Source of the DNA: Pseudoalteromonas xiamenensis
Lineage (GTDB): Bacteria > Pseudomonadota > Gammaproteobacteria > Enterobacterales > Alteromonadaceae
NCBI RefSeq assembly: GCF_030994125.1
Contig: NZ_CP099917.1
Coordinates: forward strand, 186,001-250,000
DNA: 64,000 bases
Direction of reading: 5' to 3'
Part shown: piece after piece, positions 42,404 to 51,705 of the stretch
How positions within the stretch are numbered: position 1 is the first letter of the stretch
Layout: the number at the start of each line of letters is the position of its first letter
Notes under the pieces: generated by a model
What the model was told of the DNA's origin: nothing
The model's input: the letters and a program-made list of their open reading frames with translations, nothing else
Databases searched by the model: none
Translations under genes and position numbers: made by a program

Positions 42404-43429
42404 GTGATTAAATTCGCACATCAAATCGATCAGAGTCTGTCAATGGGAGCGATTTCTACAATTCATACTATTGATATGCACACAGCAGGGGAACCGCTTC
42501 GAATTATTTATAAAGGATTTCCGTTGCTTAGTGGTCGACGTATTATCGAAAAGCGCAAAGACTGTCTAGAAAATCACGACCACTTACGCAAACAACTAAT
42601 GTTTGAGCCTCGAGGCCATGCCGATATGTATGGTGCGATTTTAGTCGGCAAGGAGCGCGATGACAGTGATTTTGGTGTGCTTTTTACACATAATGAAGGT
42701 TACAGCACGATGTGTGGTCATGCGATTATCGCTCTGACTCAGTTGGCTTATAAAATTGGCCACATTGGGACAGGTGAAACGCTCAGAATAGACACACCTG
42801 CGGGTTTAGTCATCTCAAAAAGTATGGGGGCATTTGCAGAGTTCATTAACGTTCCAAGTTTTGTTTATAAAACCGATTTAAACATCGAGGTTAGAGGCAA
42901 GATCTATGTATTCGACATCGCCTTCGGCGGCGCTTTTTACGCTTTCATTGATGCGGATTTGCATAACATTGACTTGAGCGCAGAAAACCATCAAATACTT
43001 AAGCACCTCGGGTACACACTTAAATGTGAAATAGCCCAAACTTTATTATGCCTACATCCTTATTACTCAGAGCTGAGTTTCCTATATGGCGTTATTTTCT
43101 ATTCTTCAAAACAGGTAAACGGACCTTCTAGCCACAGTAAGCACGTCTGTATCTTTGCGGATGGTGAATTGGATAGAAGCCCAACGGGAACGGGTGTAAG
43201 TGCTCGAGCTGCGTTATTACATGCTAAAGATTCACTTGCGTTAAACGACACTATCAAAATTGAAAGTATTCTAGGTTATTGCTTTGAAGTTAGTGTTACT
43301 GGTGGTATACAGTATGCAAATTATGATGCTGTGATCCCAAAAGTGTCTGGGGAGGCCTACATTACAGGCAAGCATGAATTTATTCTTGAAGAAGATGATC
43401 CACTAACTGACGGTTTTATTTTTAAATGA
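42404..43429 (+). CDS. trans-3-hydroxy-L-proline dehydratase
   Basis: A 341-residue member of the proline racemase superfamily with Cys104 in STMCGHAIIALTQ but Thr261 in DRSPTGTGVSARAA where racemases and epimerases have Cys. The Cys/Thr pair is the known mark of trans-3-hydroxy-L-proline dehydratases, which form 1-pyrroline-2-carboxylate. Start: GTG 42404, six bases after GGAG (TTGGAGTACGGAGTG); TTG 42392 and ATG 42443 are other possibilities. Its stop overlaps the next ATG (ATGA). With the reductase two genes on, it makes a full route to proline. Confidence 0.88.
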   Translation: MIKFAHQIDQSLSMGAISTIHTIDMHTAGEPLRIIYKGFPLLSGRRIIEKRKDCLENHDHLRKQLMFEPRGHADMYGAILVGKERDDSDFGVLFTHNEGYSTMCGHAIIALTQLAYKIGHIGTGETLRIDTPAGLVISKSMGAFAEFINVPSFVYKTDLNIEVRGKIYVFDIAFGGAFYAFIDADLHNIDLSAENHQILKHLGYTLKCEIAQTLLCLHPYYSELSFLYGVIFYSSKQVNGPSSHSKHVCIFADGELDRSPTGTGVSARAALLHAKDSLALNDTIKIESILGYCFEVSVTGGIQYANYDAVIPKVSGEAYITGKHEFILEEDDPLTDGFIFK

Positions 43430-44505
43430 AAGCAATGTATCTAGAAAGACAAGCCCAAGCACTAACAAAAATTCATTCAGCTGGGTTAGAAGCACTACTC
43501 ATTCTTGGGTATGAAAATATTCGATATTTAACAGGCTATAGCGGGAATGCAGCGTATCTAATTCTCAAGCCGTCAGGCAACGTGCTCATCACTGACTATC
43601 GCTATTTTGAAAGAGCAAAAGCGGAAACTCATGGCGCAGAGTTATTTGAGCGAGATCGCGAAGCTCAAACGTTAGGCTCTGCGATAGCATCTTTTTTGAT
43701 TGACGAAACTAAGGTGGGTTTTGAATCCGCGTTCGTCTCTGTCGCAACTTGGCACGATGTGGCAAAGGACCTGTCTCATCTTACCCTTATTGCCAAAAAT
43801 GGACTAATCGAATCGCTTCGTGTTGTGAAATCATCTTGGGAACTGGCGTCAATGCGAAAAGCTGCTGCAATCGCAGATGAAGCGCTCGCCGAAACGCTTA
43901 AGTATATTGACGCTGGCTGTACCGAACATGAAATAGCAACCGAACTTGACTATCGCATGAAAAAACTCGGTTCCGATGGTGTTTCGTTCGACACGATCAT
44001 GCTGTTTGGTGCGAGAAGCGCACTTCCGCATGGCAAGCCTGGTAACACAACATTGAACGAAGGTGACTTTGTCTTAATTGATTTTGGTGCGGTGATTAAC
44101 GGGTATCGCTCTGACATGACTCGCTCTTATGTGTTTGGCGATCCTTCAGAAAAGCAAAAGCACCTCTTTCGAGCAGTAGAAGAAGCACAACAGGCCTGTT
44201 TTGATATTTTGCGTTCAGGTTTAGATTGCAAAACATTAAATGCGACGTCCGAAAACGTCTTAAAACAGTTTGGCTATGAAAGTTATATGGGGAAAGGGTT
44301 AGGTCATGGTGTTGGGCTTTTTCTTCATGAATTCCCATTTATTAATCGTACAACCGATCATCAATTAGAAATTGGCAACGTGATAACAATCGAACCTGGG
44401 GTTTATGTACCCGACTTTGGTGGCGTAAGGCTTGAAGATGATGTGGTTATTACAGAACACGGCTTTGAGTTCATTACTCATGCGCCAAAATCGATACGGT
44501 GGTAA
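43426..44505 (+). CDS. M24 family Xaa-Pro peptidase, copy 2
   Basis: A 359-residue peptidase of the aminopeptidase P / prolidase group. Ligands in VLIDFGAVINGYRSDMTRSYVFG (two Asp), KGLGHGVGLFLHEFP (His), ITIEPGVYVPDFGG (Glu) and VRLEDDVVI (Glu) are complete. It overlaps the dehydratase by 4 bp (ATGA) and precedes the reductase by 3 bp. Only distantly similar to copy 1 at 31858; the two may prefer different X-hydroxyproline or X-proline peptides. Cytoplasmic, no signal peptide. Confidence 0.92.
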   Translation: MKAMYLERQAQALTKIHSAGLEALLILGYENIRYLTGYSGNAAYLILKPSGNVLITDYRYFERAKAETHGAELFERDREAQTLGSAIASFLIDETKVGFESAFVSVATWHDVAKDLSHLTLIAKNGLIESLRVVKSSWELASMRKAAAIADEALAETLKYIDAGCTEHEIATELDYRMKKLGSDGVSFDTIMLFGARSALPHGKPGNTTLNEGDFVLIDFGAVINGYRSDMTRSYVFGDPSEKQKHLFRAVEEAQQACFDILRSGLDCKTLNATSENVLKQFGYESYMGKGLGHGVGLFLHEFPFINRTTDHQLEIGNVITIEPGVYVPDFGGVRLEDDVVITEHGFEFITHAPKSIRW

Positions 44506-44508
44506 AAG

Positions 44509-45444
44509 ATGAAAGTAATATCTCATGAGCAAGTTCAACAATGTTTGAATTTTGAAGATTTAGTTGAAACACTAAAAGAAGGTTTTAGCAAGCCTGCGAC
44601 AATGCCCAAAAGGCAAGTCTTTCCTCTTGATCCTAGTCCGAATAATCACGACGCTTTCGCGGTGCTTCCAGCGTGGAATGAGGCGGTAATTGGCGTAAAA
44701 AGTTTTACTTATTTTCCTCAAAACAGTGAAATAGGGTTTGATTCTCTCTATTCTAAAATTATGCTTTTTTCTCGAGAGAATGGCGTGCCGCTCGCCTTGG
44801 TCGATGGAACAAGCGTGACTTACTGGCGCACAGCGGCGATTTCAGCACTCGCGTCCAAGCTCCTGTCCAGCGAAAAAGCTAAAACACTGGTGCTTTTTGG
44901 GTCTGGGAATTTAGCTCCCTATTTAATAAGGGCACATTTAACCGTAAGAGCATTTGAACAAATCACGATAGTTGCGCGTAACCTAGATAAGGCGCACTCG
45001 CTTTGTGATTTCGTGAAGCGAGAATTTCCGAATGTTAACGTTGAATGTTGCGACAAAGCGAGTAAGACGCTTATTGCACAAGCGGATGTAATTTGTACTG
45101 CAACAGGTTCCCACAAGCCTTTATTTAATGGGGAATGGTTAACAGTAGGGACGCATGTCGACTTGCTTGGTAATCATCATCGAGATGCGCGCGAATGCGA
45201 TTCAGCGACGATTACGCGTGGAAAAGTATTTGTCGATAGTCGAGCGAACGTCTTGAACGAAGCAGGGGAGTTAATAATCCCCATCCAAGAAGGCACATTT
45301 AACGAAGAACGTGTTCTTGCCGAGCTCAGCGAACTTTGCAAAGAACCATTTCAACGCGATGACAATGACATCACCATTTTTAAATCGGTCGGCACGGCTT
45401 TGGCTGACTTGATTACCGCGCACCATGTCTATAAGGCTTGCTAA
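44509..45444 (+). CDS. Ornithine cyclodeaminase family protein, likely 1-pyrroline-2-carboxylate reductase
   Basis: A 311-residue protein of the ornithine cyclodeaminase/mu-crystallin family. NAD(P)-binding LVLFGSGNLAPYLIRAHL (residues about 126-143), YWRTAAISALASKLL and ICTATGSHKPLFNGEWL are family blocks. Adjacent to the trans-3-hydroxyproline dehydratase, the expected reaction is reduction of 1-pyrroline-2-carboxylate to L-proline, as known for such pairs. Genuine ornithine cyclodeaminase activity cannot be excluded from sequence. It is in an operon with the peptidase upstream and a small membrane protein downstream. Confidence 0.85.
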   Translation: MKVISHEQVQQCLNFEDLVETLKEGFSKPATMPKRQVFPLDPSPNNHDAFAVLPAWNEAVIGVKSFTYFPQNSEIGFDSLYSKIMLFSRENGVPLALVDGTSVTYWRTAAISALASKLLSSEKAKTLVLFGSGNLAPYLIRAHLTVRAFEQITIVARNLDKAHSLCDFVKREFPNVNVECCDKASKTLIAQADVICTATGSHKPLFNGEWLTVGTHVDLLGNHHRDARECDSATITRGKVFVDSRANVLNEAGELIIPIQEGTFNEERVLAELSELCKEPFQRDDNDITIFKSVGTALADLITAHHVYKAC

Positions 45445-45447
45445 ATT

Positions 45448-45843
45448 ATGTCTATCTTCATAATCATAGGGACAGTGATGGTGTTGGGGTTGATCCCTTT
45501 TTGGTATCGACGTCGGGTTAAGCTTAAAAAACGAGTATGGCGCCAAGTTGAAGTTATTTCTTTAACTAAAATTAAACAACATAAAACAGGGCCGCTTGAA
45601 TTGCTCGGTGAACCAAGCTTACTCGCTGTTTATCACTATAAAGAAAAGGAGTTCACGTGCCAAATGGCCTTTCGAGAAAGACTTTGGAACGACTTTCATC
45701 TATCAGGTAAAGCGCATATTTTGGTTGACCCAACAAGGCCTGAACAATGTTTTCACAATGCAGAACAAGCCTATCGCTATGCTAAGTGGTGGCTTGGACT
45801 TTCCTTTCTCTTGTTGGCATGTCAAGTCATTCTAATGATTTAG
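45448..45843 (+). CDS. Small membrane protein, unknown function
   Basis: A 131-residue protein with a membrane segment at each end (IFIIIGTVMVLGLIPFWY and WWLGLSFLLLACQVILMI) and a soluble middle of about 80 residues (VWRQVEVISLTKIKQH, VYHYKEKEF, ILVDPTRPEQC). The layout is like DUF3592-type proteins, but I do not firmly recognise it. It starts 3 bp after the reductase stop and so belongs to the same transcript; no transporter-like features. Its link to hydroxyproline use is unknown. Confidence 0.6.
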   Translation: MSIFIIIGTVMVLGLIPFWYRRRVKLKKRVWRQVEVISLTKIKQHKTGPLELLGEPSLLAVYHYKEKEFTCQMAFRERLWNDFHLSGKAHILVDPTRPEQCFHNAEQAYRYAKWWLGLSFLLLACQVILMI

Positions 45844-45869
45844 AACATGATTTTCTGACAACAGATTGC

Positions 45870-45920
45870 TATATATGGAAAAGTGTATATTATAAACATA
45901 AATACGCTTATCCATATATA
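45870..45920. promoter_or_regulatory. Inverted boxes upstream of arsR, probable ArsR operator
   Basis: TATATATGGA (45870-45879) and TCCATATATA (45911-45920) are perfect inverted arms; extending inward gives 16-bp arms with two differences. They bracket the likely promoter just before the arsR ATG at 45926. Confidence 0.6.
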
Positions 45921-45925
45921 CTATT

Positions 45926-46270
45926 ATGTTGGTTGATTTCTTTAAATGCTTATCCGATGAAACACGTCTTGCGCTGATCACGTTGATTTTTCAAGAAGAA
46001 GAGCTTTGCGTTTGTGAGCTCGTCGAAGCACTAGACATTCATCAAGCGAAGATATCGCGTCATCTTTCTCTACTCCGTAAACACCACATTCTTCAAGATA
46101 TAAAAGACAAACAATGGGTGTTTTATCGTATCCACCCAGAACTCGCCCCTTGGGCAAAAGCGGTCATTGCGCGTGTTGTGAAAGAAAATCAATGCAACGT
46201 CGACAGCGCGATTAGCAAATTAAATCAAATGGGCGAGCGTCCAGTCCGTCAACAAACGTGTTGTAAATAA
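45926..46270 (+). CDS. arsR: ArsR family arsenic-responsive repressor
   Basis: A 114-residue winged-helix repressor. The metal-binding ELCVCEL (Cys28, Cys30) in the recognition helix region is the As(III) sensor motif of classical ArsR, and ISRHLSLLRKHHIL is the DNA-recognition part. The C-terminus ends QQTCCK, with extra cysteines that may add a ligand. ATG at 45926 directly after the inverted boxes implies autoregulation. First gene of the arsR-GAPDH-arsJ operon. Confidence 0.92.
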   Translation: MLVDFFKCLSDETRLALITLIFQEEELCVCELVEALDIHQAKISRHLSLLRKHHILQDIKDKQWVFYRIHPELAPWAKAVIARVVKENQCNVDSAISKLNQMGERPVRQQTCCK

Positions 46271-46279
46271 GGTAATCAC

Positions 46280-47287
46280 ATGAAAGTAAAAGTCGGTATT
46301 AATGGTTTTGGCCGTATGGGTCGATTGTCTATGCGTGTGTTGTTTGACTCGCCAGAGCTTGAAATCGTGCATATTAACGATCCTGCAGGGGATGCAAAAA
46401 CGCTCGCTCATCTTTTAATGTTTGATTCAGTTCATGGGCGTTGGCACCATGACACTGATTCATCTGAGCAAGCGATGATCATTGGCACACACCACATTTC
46501 TGTTTCAAGCCAAAAAGCAATTGCTGATGTGGATTGGTCTCATTGTGACATTGTCATCGATGCATCTGGCAAAAATAAAGACAAAGAAGTACTCAATGAT
46601 TACTTTTTGCAAGGCGTTAAACGTGTTGTCGTAACAGCGCCAGTAAAGCAAGAGGGGGTTTTAGACTGCGTTTTTGGCGTAAATCATCACCTCTATGATC
46701 CTGTGCAACACAACATTGTGACAGCGGCTTCTTGTACGACCAATTGTTTGGCACCGATTGTCAAAGTGTTGCAAGAGAAAATCGGGATTGTGCATGGTTC
46801 AATGACAACCATCCACGACATCACAAATACACAAACTATTTTAGATGCGCCACACAAAGATTTACGCCGCGCACGCGCTTGTGGAATGAGTTTAATTCCA
46901 ACCACAACGGGATCCGCGACCGCAATCACACATATTTTCCCAGAATTGAAAGGCAAATTGAACGGCCACGCAGTTCGAGTTCCACTGGCAAACGCATCGA
47001 TTACCGATTGTGTGTTTGAGGTGTCACGTGCAACGTCGGCCGAAGAAATTAACGGCTGGCTTCATGAAGCGTCTGAGGGAGAGTTAAAAGATATTCTCGG
47101 TTTTGAAACACGTCCGTTAGTCTCTATTGACTATAAAACGGACCCTCGTTCTTCAGTTATTGATGCACTTTCAACGATGGTGATTAATGGCACCCAAGTA
47201 AAGCTCTACGCGTGGTATGACAACGAATGGGGTTATGCGAACCGAGTCGCTGATTTGACGCGTTTAGTCATTGCTAAAGGTGTCTAA
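46280..47287 (+). CDS. ArsJ-associated glyceraldehyde-3-phosphate dehydrogenase
   Basis: A 335-residue GAPDH with NAD-binding [12 protein letters not shown] and catalytic Cys152 in [11 protein letters not shown]. Next to arsJ, it is expected to react glyceraldehyde-3-phosphate with arsenate to give 1-arseno-3-phosphoglycerate, the known substrate of ArsJ export. Its stop overlaps the arsJ ATG by one base (TAATG), which supports a dedicated arsenate role rather than glycolysis. 9 bp downstream of arsR. Confidence 0.93.
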   Translation: MKVKVGINGFGRMGRLSMRVLFDSPELEIVHINDPAGDAKTLAHLLMFDSVHGRWHHDTDSSEQAMIIGTHHISVSSQKAIADVDWSHCDIVIDASGKNKDKEVLNDYFLQGVKRVVVTAPVKQEGVLDCVFGVNHHLYDPVQHNIVTAASCTTNCLAPIVKVLQEKIGIVHGSMTTIHDITNTQTILDAPHKDLRRARACGMSLIPTTTGSATAITHIFPELKGKLNGHAVRVPLANASITDCVFEVSRATSAEEINGWLHEASEGELKDILGFETRPLVSIDYKTDPRSSVIDALSTMVINGTQVKLYAWYDNEWGYANRVADLTRLVIAKGV

Positions 47288-48495
47288 TGGTCAATCGTGA
47301 TGCCTTGAAGCAATACGCGGTTATCACAGGAAATTACTGGGCGTTTACGTTAACAGACGGAGCGCTCAGAATGCTTGTGGTACTTTATTTCCACCAGCTT
47401 GGCTATAACGCGTTAGAAGTTGCTTCGTTGTTTTTGTTCTATGAGTTGTTCGGTGTCATAACCAACCTATTTGGTGGTTGGCTTGGCGCGCGCGTTGGTT
47501 TAAACAAAACCATGAACTTGGGACTTATGCTACAAATCGTGGCGCTTGGTTTATTGCTCGTACCAAATGCCTGGTTAACTGTGCCTGTGGTTATGGCGGC
47601 ACAGGCGCTGTCAGGAATAGCGAAAGACTTAAACAAAATGAGTGCAAAGAGCTCGATAAAACTATTTATTCCCGAAAACCAAGATCAAAATTTATATCGA
47701 TGGGTTGCGAGGCTAACTGGTTCTAAAAACGCGTTAAAAGGTGTAGGGTTCTTTCTTGGTGGGCTTTTACTAACAACGGTTGGCTTTACACCGTCAATTC
47801 TGATTCTTCTATGCCTAATTATCTTGGCGTGGGCCCTCAGTCTGCTGCTGTTAAAGACCGAACTTGGGAAGAAAAAGAATAAGCCTAAATTTAAAGAGCT
47901 TTTTTCTAAAAGCAACAATGTAAATCGTTTATCCGCGGCTCGCTTGCTTTTGTTTGGCGCACGAGACGTATGGTTTGTTGTTGCGATACCGGTATATTTT
48001 GCTGAGCAACTTCATTGGACCTATACCGAAGTAGGTTCATTTATGGCCGTATGGGTAATTGGATACGGTTTTGTACAAACACTTGCTCCTCGGTTTACGC
48101 GTGCGGCCTCAATAGCGAAAAGCTTTAAAGATGCGCAGATTTGGGTAGGGCTACTAGCGATTCTGCCCTTTATGTTAGCTTGGGCACTTGAACTTGATTA
48201 TTTTAATGAAAGTTTATTGCTCTTAGTCGGACTGCTAATATTCGGCGCCGTTTTTGCGATTAACTCTTCACTTCACAGTTATTTGATAGTCAAATTAGCT
48301 GACAAAGATGGCGTTTCGCTCGATGTCGGGTTCTACTATATGTCTAATGCGGTAGGACGGCTACTTGGTACTATTTTGTCAGGGTGGGCCTATCTCGAAT
48401 TTGGTTTAGAAGTCTGTTTACTGATCTCTTCCGTCATGCTGGTTGGTGCGTTAATCAACACCTTATTGTTACGTGAGTCCAAAATGGCAAATTAG
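47287..48495 (+). CDS. arsJ: Organoarsenical efflux MFS transporter ArsJ
   Basis: A 402-residue MFS protein with about twelve hydrophobic segments. The GNYWAFTLTDGALRMLVVLYFHQLGYNALEVASLFLFYE start and GGWLGARVGLNKTM are as in ArsJ proteins. It should expel 1-arseno-3-phosphoglycerate, giving arsenate resistance together with the upstream GAPDH. Translationally coupled to it. A HIT-family gene follows after 20 bp and may be co-transcribed. Confidence 0.93.
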   Translation: MVNRDALKQYAVITGNYWAFTLTDGALRMLVVLYFHQLGYNALEVASLFLFYELFGVITNLFGGWLGARVGLNKTMNLGLMLQIVALGLLLVPNAWLTVPVVMAAQALSGIAKDLNKMSAKSSIKLFIPENQDQNLYRWVARLTGSKNALKGVGFFLGGLLLTTVGFTPSILILLCLIILAWALSLLLLKTELGKKKNKPKFKELFSKSNNVNRLSAARLLLFGARDVWFVVAIPVYFAEQLHWTYTEVGSFMAVWVIGYGFVQTLAPRFTRAASIAKSFKDAQIWVGLLAILPFMLAWALELDYFNESLLLLVGLLIFGAVFAINSSLHSYLIVKLADKDGVSLDVGFYYMSNAVGRLLGTILSGWAYLEFGLEVCLLISSVMLVGALINTLLLRESKMAN

Positions 48496-48515
48496 ACTCG
48501 AAAAAGGAATAGCCG

Positions 48516-48980
48516 ATGAGTTGTATATTTTGCGAAATTGTTGCTGGCAAAGCACCTTGTCATAAGGTTTGGGAGGATGAAAAGCATTTAGCGTTTTTGT
48601 CTATTTTTCCCAATACACTAGGGTTTACGGTTGTTATACCAAAGCAGCATTATTCTAGTTACGCGTTTGAACAAAAGGATGACGTGTTGTCAGCGTTAAT
48701 GATAGCGACAAAAAAAGTAGCGTGTTTACTTGATAGAGCGCTTGACGGTGTAGCGAGATGCGGCATGTTTTTTGAGGGCTATGGCGTTGACCATTTGCAT
48801 AGCAAACTATCACCAATGCATGGCACAGGTGAAGATCCGGCCTTTCGATTAATTGAAGCAAATATCGATAAATATTTCGAATGTTATGAAGGCTATTTAT
48901 CGTCTCACGACTTCAAAAGAGCGGACGATGACAACCTCAGTGCATTAGCACAGCATATTCGTTCGTTCGACAATCCCTGA
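48516..48980 (+). CDS. HIT family protein
   Basis: A 154-residue histidine-triad protein: CIFCEIVAGKAPCHKVWEDEKHLAFLSIFPNTLGFTVVIPKQHYSS and the active-site stretch YGVDHLHSKLSPMHG. The triad reads H-L-H-S-K-L, with Lys where the usual third His would be, and another His four residues later; this variation is seen in a subgroup of bacterial HIT proteins. Expected to hydrolyse or transfer nucleotides. AAAGGA lies before the ATG. It follows arsJ by 20 bp, but I know of no arsenic role. Confidence 0.85.
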   Translation: MSCIFCEIVAGKAPCHKVWEDEKHLAFLSIFPNTLGFTVVIPKQHYSSYAFEQKDDVLSALMIATKKVACLLDRALDGVARCGMFFEGYGVDHLHSKLSPMHGTGEDPAFRLIEANIDKYFECYEGYLSSHDFKRADDDNLSALAQHIRSFDNP

Positions 48981-49101
48981 TCGGACACGTCGAAAATAAA
49001 CCGTTACAAATCTTTATGCCCCTGAATGCAATTTCAATAACTGAAAAGTAAAAATTGCGTTATAAACGGGGCAATCTAAAAAAATAATAATTGTATTGCA
49101 T

Positions 49102-50469
49102 ATGAATCGCGTTTCCTCAAAATTAGCCGTATTGACGGCGCTGTTCAATACGATAGCTTTCTCCACTTTCGCGAGTGATATCCGTACCGAAATTAACCAG
49201 GCCATGGTTGAACGTGTTGATTTCGGGCTATCAACATCAATCGTTATTGGGCTATACGATAAAGGCAACATAGACTATTTGGCCTACGGTAAAACGGACA
49301 TCCAAGATGGTAAAGTACCAAACGAAAACACGGTATTCGAAATTGGCTCAATAACAAAAGTGATGGTTGCCACACTTTTAGCCAATCAGGTGAAGCTAAA
49401 TCAACTAAGCTATAGCTCAGATATTTTTACGCTCTTGCCAACGGATTGTCGGTCTGAAAAACTTAAAGGGATAACGCTTGAGATGCTCGCATCACATTAT
49501 GCGGGACTCCCCAGAATGCCCACAAATTACGAGACGCCGTACTACAGTTTAAGTCTTGAGGGTTACAGCGTTGAAGGCTTGTGCGAGTATTTGCGTAATC
49601 CAGAAGACTTGTCTGCTCCAAATTCAGAATACGCGTATTCCAACTTAGGCTACGGGTTGTTGGCCTATATTCTAGAACTCAATACGGGGAAAAATTTAAA
49701 CGCATTACTAAAGCAAGTTGTTACCGAGCCATTAAACATGCGAAGTACGGTTATCGGCATACAAAACGTCGATTCGAACAATCTAGCGCAAGGTCACCAT
49801 GGACAGGTCCGCACGGCCTATTTTCCAAATGGGCTGCTTGATGGAGCTGGCGCTTTATTATCTACCGTGAGTGACTTGATCCAATTTGTAGCTGCGCATT
49901 TCAATGAAAAGGATCCAATTTTAGCATCGCTGTTCAATGAGACTAAAAGGCCAAGGCAAGTTGCTTGGGAAGGGACTCAAATCGGGCTTGGATGGCATAT
50001 TAAGACGGTAGAGCCGGCGCAAAAAATATACTGGCATAATGGTTCGACAGGTGGTTTCTATTCATTTATCGGATTTGACGAACAAGCTCAAAAGGCGGTG
50101 GTGGTACTTGCAAACTCGGGTGGGGATGGAAACGATGATTTAGGAATGGCGTTTCTAGACGGTAATGCAAAAATACGTTCAACGCCAAAACATGTTCAAA
50201 TTAAATTAGAAGCGCCCCAACAAAAACGTTTTGTTGGCGTATACGACATGGAATTTGGCGTGCCAATGGAAATTAAACTTGAAGGTACTCAGCTCAAAGC
50301 TAGGTTTGGTGAACAATTTCTTCTAAACCTCTACCCAGAATCCACTGTTTCATTTTTCTATCGAGCGTTTGATGCATCAATTGAGTTTGAAGAAGGTAAA
50401 GAGGGAATGACATTATATTTGCATCAGGGCGGGGAAACCTTTTCAGCAAAAAGAAGAACGGCGCACTAG
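49102..50469 (+). CDS. Exported serine hydrolase, beta-lactamase class C / PBP4* family
   Basis: A 455-residue protein with a signal peptide (AVLTALFNTIAFSTFA-SD). Catalytic SITK at about residues 83-86 (FEIGSITKVM), YSN at about 179-181 (YAYSNLGYG) and HNG in YWHNGSTGGFYS complete the serine-hydrolase triad motifs. Residues after 380 form an extra beta domain as in D-aminopeptidase-like members. Could be a peptidase, esterase or beta-lactamase; the type is not decidable from sequence. ATG 49102 is preferred over the in-frame TTG at 49096. The stop codon lies in the loop of the terminator hairpin. Confidence 0.88.
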   Translation: MNRVSSKLAVLTALFNTIAFSTFASDIRTEINQAMVERVDFGLSTSIVIGLYDKGNIDYLAYGKTDIQDGKVPNENTVFEIGSITKVMVATLLANQVKLNQLSYSSDIFTLLPTDCRSEKLKGITLEMLASHYAGLPRMPTNYETPYYSLSLEGYSVEGLCEYLRNPEDLSAPNSEYAYSNLGYGLLAYILELNTGKNLNALLKQVVTEPLNMRSTVIGIQNVDSNNLAQGHHGQVRTAYFPNGLLDGAGALLSTVSDLIQFVAAHFNEKDPILASLFNETKRPRQVAWEGTQIGLGWHIKTVEPAQKIYWHNGSTGGFYSFIGFDEQAQKAVVVLANSGGDGNDDLGMAFLDGNAKIRSTPKHVQIKLEAPQQKRFVGVYDMEFGVPMEIKLEGTQLKARFGEQFLLNLYPESTVSFFYRAFDASIEFEEGKEGMTLYLHQGGETFSAKRRTAH

Positions 50470-50479
50470 GCGCCGTTTT
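50457..50479. terminator. Bidirectional terminator
   Basis: AACGGCGC pairs with GCGCCGTT around ACTAG, with T tracts on both strands. Serves the serine hydrolase gene and, on the other strand, htpX. Confidence 0.88.
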
Positions 50480-50488
50480 CTCTACAAC

Positions 50489-51358
50489 TTAACGAAGTGC
50501 GTTGATACGCGCCTCAAGAGGCGGATGAGACGCAAACATTTCTGACAAGCTTTTTCCAGAAGCGATACCAAACGCCATCATCGAACCTTCTAGTTGAGAT
50601 TCATGGTTACTGCGCAAGCGTTCAAGTGCTGCACGCATTTTATGTGCGCCAACTAGGTTTGCTGCACCTCTATCCGCTGCAAACTCGCGTTTGCGGCTGA
50701 AATACGCAACGACAATCGACGCTAAAATACCAAAGACCATTTGGAACACCATATCGAACAAGAAATAAGTCCAACTATGGCCACTGCTTTCACCTTCTTC
50801 ATCGTTACTGTTTAAGAAGTTGTCAACGATACCTGCCAACACTTTCGAAATGAAAATAACGAACGTGTTCACCACACCCTGAATGAGTGTTAACGTCACC
50901 ATGTCACCATTTGCAACGTGTGACACTTCGTGCGCAAGTACTGCTTCCGCTTCATCTCTGGTCATGTTGTGTAACAGGCCAGTGCTAACGGCAACTAAGC
51001 TGTTATTTTTACTAGGTCCTGTCGCAAAGGCGTTCATCTCTGGGCTGTCATAAATGGCAACTTCTGGCATTTTGATACCAGCTTGTTGTGCCTGACGAGC
51101 AACGGTAGACATCAGCCAATGCTCTGTTTCGTTACGCGGCTGTTCAATGACCATCGCACCCGTCGATTTTTTGGCCATCCATTTGGACATGTAAAGAGAA
51201 ATAAAAGAACCACCGAAACCAAATACCGCGGCGATAGTTAATATGCCGCCAAGGCTTCTGTTGTCGATACCGAACACGCTCATCAGTACGGATAAAACAA
51301 TACCGAGCACGAGCATGACGGCTAAGTTGGTAATGAGAAATAACACGACTCGTTTCAT
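50489..51358 (-). CDS. htpX: Membrane zinc protease HtpX
   Basis: A 289-residue inner-membrane M48 protease for quality control of membrane proteins. HEVSH at 143-147 ([14 protein letters not shown]) is the zinc site, and Glu in [14 protein letters not shown] is the third ligand. Four membrane segments: two at the N-terminus, two around the middle ([37 protein letters not shown]). Length is that of E. coli HtpX. ATG at 51358. Confidence 0.96.
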   Translation of the reverse strand: MKRVVLFLITNLAVMLVLGIVLSVLMSVFGIDNRSLGGILTIAAVFGFGGSFISLYMSKWMAKKSTGAMVIEQPRNETEHWLMSTVARQAQQAGIKMPEVAIYDSPEMNAFATGPSKNNSLVAVSTGLLHNMTRDEAEAVLAHEVSHVANGDMVTLTLIQGVVNTFVIFISKVLAGIVDNFLNSNDEEGESSGHSWTYFLFDMVFQMVFGILASIVVAYFSRKREFAADRGAANLVGAHKMRAALERLRSNHESQLEGSMMAFGIASGKSLSEMFASHPPLEARINALR

Positions 51359-51705
51359 AAAATAACCTCAAGTAAATAAATGTATTAACTAAGTGCTCCG
51401 TACTTTGATTCCGTACTGGCCTCTAGTCCATTGTTCACACACTAGAATTGTCACTTATAACAGACGTGACAAGGCACTAAGTACGCCAAAGCAGTTACTT
51501 AATCCAAATAATTCAGGTTATCCCAAGCATTTCCCGTTGGTATTTATAGGGGTTAGGATCAAAAAAAACAAGACTTATCCACTTTAATTCTCGACGAATG
51601 ATTTAAATTTGTTCCAAACAGCCTATTTCATTCTCGTCGCTAGTAGCGATGGTGTCAGGCATTAGGTATAATTTTACTTTCGTCGTCGTAAATATGAGCA
51701 AGTAA
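51359..51705. other. Divergent intergenic region between htpX and rimO (347 bp)
   Basis: Contains the inverted repeat TCGCTAGTAGCGA (51637-51649) and a -10-like TATAAT (51667-51672) 34 bp before the rimO start; the -35 box is poor. No further gene is supported; a 64-codon frame at 51393-51587 lacks a ribosome binding site and family resemblance. Confidence 0.5.

Noticed and set aside
42404..43429. Second 4-hydroxyproline epimerase or proline racemase
   Set aside because: The second catalytic Cys is replaced by Thr261, the mark of the trans-3-hydroxyproline dehydratase group.
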